Source: Coccinella septempunctata
Lineage: Eukaryota; Arthropoda; Insecta; Coleoptera; Coccinellidae
DNA: 64,000 nucleotides
Assembly: GCF_907165205.1 (NCBI RefSeq)
Contig: NC_058193.1
Location: 18,179,521 to 18,243,520, forward strand
Direction: 5' to 3'
In this document: positions 58,841 to 64,000 of the stretch, piece after piece
Layout of the letters: each line of letters starts with the position of its first letter
Position numbering within the stretch: position 1 is the first letter of the stretch
The notes under the pieces: generated by a model
The model's input: the letters and a program-made list of their open reading frames with translations, nothing else
Databases searched by the model: none
What the model was told of the DNA's origin: nothing
Translations under genes and position numbers: made by a program

Positions 58841-60085
58841 CTCTTTGCAGTGATAACCCAAACTGAGGAGAATCCCCCATTAGCCAATTTTCATCCTTGA
58901 ACTGTTTCAGTAAGATTAACTGATTGAGGTTCACACTCCAAATGGTTGTATTGTCGTACAAGAAAAGAGAGAAATAGTCGAAATATACCATTTTAAAAAA
59001 TCATCTATACCAACCATAACAAGACGAAGTTGGAGAATCTTCGAAAAACAAGATCCTAATACGATCCTTGATCGTGCGTGATTTTCTCATTGGATTTCCA
59101 TAACGTAAAATCCATAGAAACTCTATCGTCTTGTCGGACGTAAAAATGAGATAAAACCGCAGTAGTAATAATATTATTTTCTTACTGAAATATCGCCTTC
59201 GAAAATCCTCAACCTTTTTCCAGCCGAAATGGACGAAGTAAAGAGTGAAGGTTCACATCCCTGACCAACTCAATCAATTTTATGTCTAGTCAGTGACACT
59301 TGTCTAGCAACTCACGTTAAAAATACATAAACGAAAGTTTGGTCCCGACGAATTATCGTATCAACATTCGTCTCGTTCATTTTGTGACTGCATTATTCGA
59401 CTGCCTGAATAGTTAAAATTTCAGGAACGTCGTCCCTTGGCTCGTTCTCCCTGAATTGCGCGCATTTTTAATTCGATTGTTTCAGTTTCTGAAAACGTAG
59501 CGGCGGTGAAGTGATGTCGGGTATCCGGTCCCGATGCATCGGATGTTGGAAATCTCTGGGCGAAATCATCGGAGCGAAATTATTTCGTTTTCAAAGTTAA
59601 CGTTGGATGGCTGACAGATAAAGGCGCAGGGAGTTTGCAGTAATTGTTAGCCGCTTTTACAAATGGGATGTTACAATGGGGAAAACGTAAGTATGGATTA
59701 TCGGATGAGTTCGGAAGATATAAATTCTGTGGTCGAAGCGAAATGCTGAAGGAGCTAGCGAGCCAGAAGTATTGTGATCCCGGGGGTTTCGTCTTCAAGA
59801 AGGGAAACCAGAGCCCTTATCAAATTACCTCATCGCCTTTTTTTCTCTGAACACTGTTTCGTCATGCTGAAAAATAGAATATCCCCGCTTCTATACCCTT
59901 GTGTAACACGTCTGAAGGTTAAGTCTGGATTAAATCACCTCCACCATGTGGAAGAATTTTTTGCGTAGATATGTAAAGTTCATCGCATGAGGCAAAGGTA
60001 AAATCGATACTTATAATGTCATTCCATGCATTCCTATAACTGGAATGATATACTCATTTCCCATATGCATAAGACAAGCATGAGT
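58841..60085. other. anonymous sequence
   Basis: No gene recognised. The open frames around 59580-59970 have no domain I know. Confidence 0.35.
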
Positions 60086-60095
60086 ACAGCAGTGG

Positions 60096-61681
60096 TAAAA
60101 CAGAGATGGTTCTTTTTACTAGGAGGAGGGTGCCCCACAACATCAAGCTTCCAAGCTTGTTTGGGATTGGGCTCACCCTATCCGAGCAAGTTCGATATCT
60201 CGGTGTGACACTGGACCACAAGTTATTGTGGAACAAACACATTGAGACTCAATCGAGCAAGGCTAATGTAATTTTTTGGTCTACTCGGAGAGTGCTTGGA
60301 AAAGGATGGGGCTTCAAACCACACATTATGCACTGGCTGTATACTGTAGTGGTGAGGCCTATCCTTACCTACGCATCACTGGTGTGGTGGACTTCCATGG
60401 GGAAGAATTCCAGCCGCACCATTATGACTAGATGTCAGAGGAACGCATGTTTAGCCATCACAGGCGCTCTGAGATCCACCCCTACGGCAGCTATGGAGTG
60501 TCTGCTGGGACTACCACCTTTGGACCTTGCAGTTACACAGGTGGCCATGAAGACAGCTCTTAGAGTTTGGGAACAGGGACAATGGCGCGATAGAGGACTA
60601 TTCAGGGGGCATGCGAGGGCTCTCAAGATGGTGAGGGATGCCAACGCATCCCTTCTCCATAGAGGGGACCGCGCGGGCACCAGCTTCTATTTTGCCGAAC
60701 CCTACAGGGTAATTGTCCCTGACAGAGACCTTTGGTCTACACCAAACAGGCTTCTTGAGCCCGAAGGTCCCACTTGGTTCACCGATGGCTCTGTGATGCC
60801 CACAGGGACTGGAGTGGGAATTGTGGGACCTCGTTTCAATCTATCCATCCCCCTAGGGAAGGACTGTTCCATAGTGCAAGCGGAACTGTATGCTGTTCTA
60901 GCCTGCACACTGGAGAATATCCGCAGAGGGTACTCCGGGAAACACATATATATACGCTGTGACAGTCAGGGAACCCTGAAATCCCTTTCTGAGGAAAGGG
61001 TTAACTCACACCTAGTAAAGGAATGCAGAGAGGCTCTGCGGGGGCTGGGTTCTGATAACATTGTGAAAGTTATCTGGTGCCCGGCTCACGCAGGACTTCC
61101 GGGGAACGAGAGGGCAGACAGACTTGCAAAGCAGGGAGCCCGCTCAGCTTTTGTAGGTCCGGGACCAGCGCTGCCTATCTGTCGTACATCTGTCAAGAAC
61201 TTCTTTAATAGTTGGCTGGACAGGAAATTTTCCTCTGGATGGAGCATAAGAAGTGGTCTCAGACAGTCGAGGCTTCTCATTGAGAGACCATCCTCTGTGC
61301 CTGAGGTCAAAAAACTCTTAGCTCTTGAGAGGAAACAACTGAGTCTAGTGACTGGAGCAATGACTGGCCATTTGTTTAACAAACACTTAAATAGAATGGG
61401 ACTGACTAGCCGCTCCCTGTGCCGCTGGTGCAGGAGCACGGAGGAAACGGTTGAACACATTTTGTTCTTCTGTATCAACCTTGAGGACTTAAGGATGACA
61501 CATCTAGGAAACAGAACACCCACAGCTCCTATGGTGAGAGGGACACCTCTCTGTCGACTTGTGGCATTTTTGTCAGCATGTCACAGAGTGTGAGTCTCTC
61601 CAACTACAAGCGGAAGAACAATGGGTCACGAGGCCTCAGTTCAGCCCGGTGGGGCACCGCACGTAGAAGAAGAAGAAGAAG
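60096..61681 (+). mobile_element. 5'-truncated RNase H-bearing LINE with target duplication
   Basis: ACAGCAGTGG occurs at 60086-60095 and 61682-61691, on either side of a segment that starts within a LINE ORF and ends in a GAAGAAGAAGAAGAAG tail. Only the last third of the element is present, as expected from incomplete target-primed reverse transcription. The ORF is uninterrupted, so the insertion is recent. Confidence 0.9.
60106..61593 (+). CDS. LINE ORF2 C-terminus: RT thumb, RNase H, CCHC (partial)
   Basis: 495 residues open to TGA at 61593. The frame enters upstream of the ATG (KTEMVLF is part of the RT), so the ATG is only the first Met of a truncated ORF. Residues 30-100: VRYLGVTLDHKLLW and the RT thumb. 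RNase H residues are all visible: TDGS (Asp about 227), QAELYAV (Glu about 260), RCDSQGT (Asp about 286), and HAGLPGNERADRLAK (last Asp about 338). The C-terminus has a CRWCRSTEETVEHILFFC cysteine-histidine motif. RT plus RNase H places it in the I/LOA/R1-jockey part of LINE diversity. With no RT catalytic core it cannot mobilise itself. Confidence 0.9.
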   Translation: MVLFTRRRVPHNIKLPSLFGIGLTLSEQVRYLGVTLDHKLLWNKHIETQSSKANVIFWSTRRVLGKGWGFKPHIMHWLYTVVVRPILTYASLVWWTSMGKNSSRTIMTRCQRNACLAITGALRSTPTAAMECLLGLPPLDLAVTQVAMKTALRVWEQGQWRDRGLFRGHARALKMVRDANASLLHRGDRAGTSFYFAEPYRVIVPDRDLWSTPNRLLEPEGPTWFTDGSVMPTGTGVGIVGPRFNLSIPLGKDCSIVQAELYAVLACTLENIRRGYSGKHIYIRCDSQGTLKSLSEERVNSHLVKECREALRGLGSDNIVKVIWCPAHAGLPGNERADRLAKQGARSAFVGPGPALPICRTSVKNFFNSWLDRKFSSGWSIRSGLRQSRLLIERPSSVPEVKKLLALERKQLSLVTGAMTGHLFNKHLNRMGLTSRSLCRWCRSTEETVEHILFFCINLEDLRMTHLGNRTPTAPMVRGTPLCRLVAFLSACHRV

Positions 61682-61765
61682 ACAGCAGTGGGATTCTGTG
61701 ACGTGTAGAATTCCATATATCGCTCAAAATCTATACGACTGGCATTCTGTGCACAGTCATTCTCG
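61682..61765. repeat. paralogue of the 63.6-kb repeat (MITE empty site)
   Basis: GCAGTGGGATTCTGTGACGT and the following TGTAGAATTCCATAT are the inverse of 63631-63655 joined to 63786-63800, without the MITE. It continues to GGCATTCTGTG, also shared. The LINE at 60096 used this repeat as its target. Confidence 0.75.
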
Positions 61766-62153
61766 CATTTGGGCGACGAACGACATCGAAACGAGGCGAT
61801 AGCTGCAGACGTATCGCTTGATGTCAAAAATCCCAAAATCGATGTATTGCTTCTCTTGATATTGTTGCTCCAACTCTCAGTATTCTATTTTATGTGCTAC
61901 TTTCTACTTTCATCAAAAAAATGTCAATATTCATTAGTTGAACTCTAGAAATAAAAATTCACTTTCAGGTAGTTCTTATATTTTATATTATTTATCAATG
62001 ATACAAAAGGTATTGAGATTGGAGCAAGTTTGAATCAAATTACTTCGATCACTTGTAACATTTTCATGGTGACTTCTTTTACTACTCTCGAAGCACTAAA
62101 CTGAGGTATTGAAATATCAAATTTTTTCCAAACACTTTGTTAACTTCCAGCTT
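61766..62153. other. anonymous sequence
   Basis: No gene recognised. Confidence 0.35.
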
Positions 62154-62456
62154 TCAATTCCAAAAATTTAAGTACAGCAAAAATTTTATTGTGGCATGAA
62201 TGGCAACTGGGTTTCTGTAGTTTTCCATACGGGGTGAAATTCCGTTCACCAATACATATTGAACCATATTAGCTTCATTCAATTTAAAGATTTGAATAAA
62301 TTTTTCCATCTTTATAGAAAAGTAATCACAGGCTTGACGCATTGAATGTCTTGTCATATTCAAGAACTTTAAATCTTCCGATCTTTCTTCGTTCTCAGGT
62401 ATTCGTACATTGACTGGGATAATAGGAAACATTACGATTAATAATGACAACTGCAC
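62154..62456 (-). CDS. orphan open frame, possible retroelement gag-like fragment
   Basis: 100 residues with no ATG at the start; the frame opens at a GTG directly after GGTTCAG, which could be a splice acceptor. The middle part (SMRQACDYFSIKMEKF ... MVQYVLVNGISPR) has the spacing of a retrotransposon Gag helix bundle (a YF..K....L......VQYVL.GI pattern), but there are no zinc knuckles or pol nearby. The hydrophobic first 15 residues could instead suggest a secreted peptide. Function not assigned. Confidence 0.25.
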   Translation of the reverse strand: MQLSLLIVMFPIIPVNVRIPENEERSEDLKFLNMTRHSMRQACDYFSIKMEKFIQIFKLNEANMVQYVLVNGISPRMENYRNPVAIHATIKFLLYLNFWN

Positions 62457-62527
62457 CTGAACCGAGTCGAATTGAAATATTGTCCGCCAAATATCAATCT
62501 GCTATACAAAATTCACTAGAATTCAAC

Positions 62528-63493
62528 TAAGATGTCTAAAACACTGGTGTGTGCACTTGTCACTTTTTGCAGGCATTAACATTTCAGAAAATCGGGGATA
62601 TGGGATCAGTTTCGTGGCGGCGCCACCATGTCATTTGCTTCCTTCTATGATTGTTCTATCAAAGGAAGTCCAAGATACTCTCTCTTTTTATTTTGTTTTT
62701 CGTTGATATCGAATATCGATCAACGAGTGCAAAATAAAAACTGGCCCATTTTGTCAGCTGTTAAGGAATATTTGTGATTTACAGTTCAATTTTCTTTGTA
62801 AAAACAAATTTGTCAACATTTCAACACTACCGAATAAAGGTTCAAAGGAGTATTTACTGTTCTTCTTCAAGATAATTTCCGTTTGACAAGTTGAATTCGT
62901 GAGGGGGGTAATTCAATATGATTTTAATAAAACACAATTGATTGGTCAAATATCCAATATATTCAGTTGATAGAAAGGTAATTTTCACTATATCTATTCA
63001 GGAAGAATATTTGAAGAACAAACTCGAATAGATTTATGTATTTCTGATTTTCAATACATGCTCACAATTCACATTACGTATTTCCAATACAGATTCTTTG
63101 AAATATTGCTGAAGTTTCCATAAAACTTAGCTATATCGGTCCCGAATGTTCATTCATCTGATTTGGTTCTGCTTCAAATTCCAACAACACCGAATTATTA
63201 GCAGTAGTTCTTGATTGTCCATACAGAAACCTGAACTTACTGAACGACATGTTGAATAAATGAATGTTCTACACCCCTTTCTCGAAACTAATACATTTTC
63301 ACACACCAATAATCGCTTATAAATACAACATATTCGTACGTCGTAGGAAATTATTTTCAAATATCAATTGACAATGCTCTGTCAAGTTCTAAACAGCGCT
63401 ACCTACAGTGGGAAAAACGAAACTGGTCTGATATCCCCACGAAATTAAAAACAATATCGAATCAGTGAATACACCAGAGTTTTAGACATCTTA
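62528..63493. mobile_element. 966-bp TIR element B, copy 2 (8-bp TSD AATTCAAC)
   Basis: AATTCAAC flanks both sides (62520-62527, 63494-63501). Ends TAAGATGTCTAAAAC and GTTTTAGACATCTTA as in copy 1, with which it is collinear in inverse orientation and differs by scattered substitutions and a few indels. Internal AATATCGATCAACGAGTGC and CCAATATATTCAGTTGAT blocks are shared. The frame encoding SRKGCRTFIYSTCRS and MDNQEL is retained in both. Confidence 0.9.
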
Positions 63494-63655
63494 AATTCAA
63501 CTTATGTTTTTAGTTCAGATTACTATCTTCGAAAAACGCCGAAAATACCCGAACAGTAAGCGATACGTCCACAGAATGCCTAAGCAGGCGATTATCGCTT
63601 CAAAACGTAGAAATCGACCATAGAAAGCGACATGTGGAATTCTACATGTCACAGA

Positions 63656-63782
63656 GGGCCTGTTCCGATATTGCTGAACAGTACTGTCAGTATTTCAGAA
63701 ACGATGCCTATTGGCCCAGTCGTTCGAGTTCTATTGTTATTCGATTGCGGGCCAGTACTAACAGCAATATCGGAACAGGCCC
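63656..63782. repeat. 127-bp MITE (TSD AGA) with empty site in the window
   Basis: Termini GGGCCTGTTCCGATATTGCT and its inverse, AGA on both sides (63653-63655, 63783-63785). The paralogous segment at 61690-61715 reads (inverted) CACAGAATCCC without the insert, so boundaries and 3-bp duplication are fixed. A GGGCC start with a 3-bp duplication suits PIF/Harbinger-type MITEs. Confidence 0.85.
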
Positions 63783-63785
63783 AGA

Positions 63786-64000
63786 ATCCCACTGCAGACA
63801 GCATACACTATACTAGTTGAATACAACACTTTTTTAGCTAATATCGAATTCACTAGGAAAATTGGTCATTTAAAAGCGAGTTTGAAAGCTTCCTGTTACC
63901 TTCAATTTCTACCCATTTTTGCTGTGCAAACGCTTTGTAATTTTGACCGAATGTCTGTTATTTCAGACTTTCCGAAAGAAATTCATCTCAAATGATTGAG
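63786..64000. other. anonymous sequence to window end
   Basis: No gene recognised. Confidence 0.35.

Noticed and set aside
61086..61523. 145-residue minus-strand frame opposite the RNase H LINE
   Set aside because: Shadow of the plus-strand ORF, which has full RNase H motifs; the minus frame has none.

Overview
This is an AT-rich eukaryotic nuclear window dominated by mobile DNA. The organism is inferred to be an insect, possibly a beetle. The grounds are irritans-like mariner elements, Tc1, gypsy and several non-LTR retrotransposons, a 54-bp GT-AG intron, and many short palindromic repeats whose ends read ACAGGGTGT or similar. There is no bacterial-style gene density, no operon, no CRISPR array, and no rRNA or tRNA gene that I can recognise. 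Adding up the elements delimited below, roughly half of the window is identifiable transposon or retrotransposon sequence; most of the rest is anonymous AT-rich DNA.

Host-type coding potential is slight. The best candidate is a two-exon gene (7634-7681 joined to 7736-8140) for a 150-residue protein with a signal-peptide-like N-terminus and no family I recognise. Two weaker exon candidates lie at 4177-4675 (+) and 34607-35144 (-).

Layout. 0-11 kb: short tandem repeats, foldback MITEs, a 1.2-kb TIR element (5073-6298) inside a smaller repeat, the secreted-protein gene, and a decayed DDE transposase element. 11.6-14.9 kb: a three-level nest, a mariner split by an 8-bp-TSD element that is itself split in its left TIR by a second 8-bp-TSD element. 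15-25 kb: a palindrome, a 1.6-kb hAT-type element, two Tc1 relics and MITEs. 27.3-29.6 kb: a second mariner carrying a truncated non-LTR insertion. 30-38 kb: a long palindrome, a jockey-like relic and a LINE fragment. 38.2-41.1 kb: a 2.9-kb element with 17-bp TIRs, an 8-bp target duplication and subterminal 10-bp repeat arrays. 41.9-43.1 kb: second copy of the 1.2-kb element. 43.8-50.2 kb: a LINE pol fragment, then an apparently full-length endonuclease/RT LINE with one premature stop. 50.5-52.2 kb: another three-level nest (mariner, Harbinger-like, piggyBac-like). 53-64 kb: a gypsy relic, a tandem repeat, a GTGCGCAC-rich TIR element, a 5'-truncated RNase H LINE with its target duplication, a second copy of the 0.97-kb element, and a MITE whose empty site is present elsewhere in the window.

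The parts do not form one pathway. They are a layered insertion record, and target duplications and paralogous empty sites let the order of events be read. The items I think most likely to be undescribed are the 2.9-kb array-bearing element, the 0.97-kb two-copy family with 8-bp TSDs, the 1.2-kb two-copy family with TATA TSDs, and hammerhead-ribozyme-like cores at 19.5, 32.9 and 36.1 kb. Two of those cores depart from consensus in the residues I could align; the third aligns only in part.
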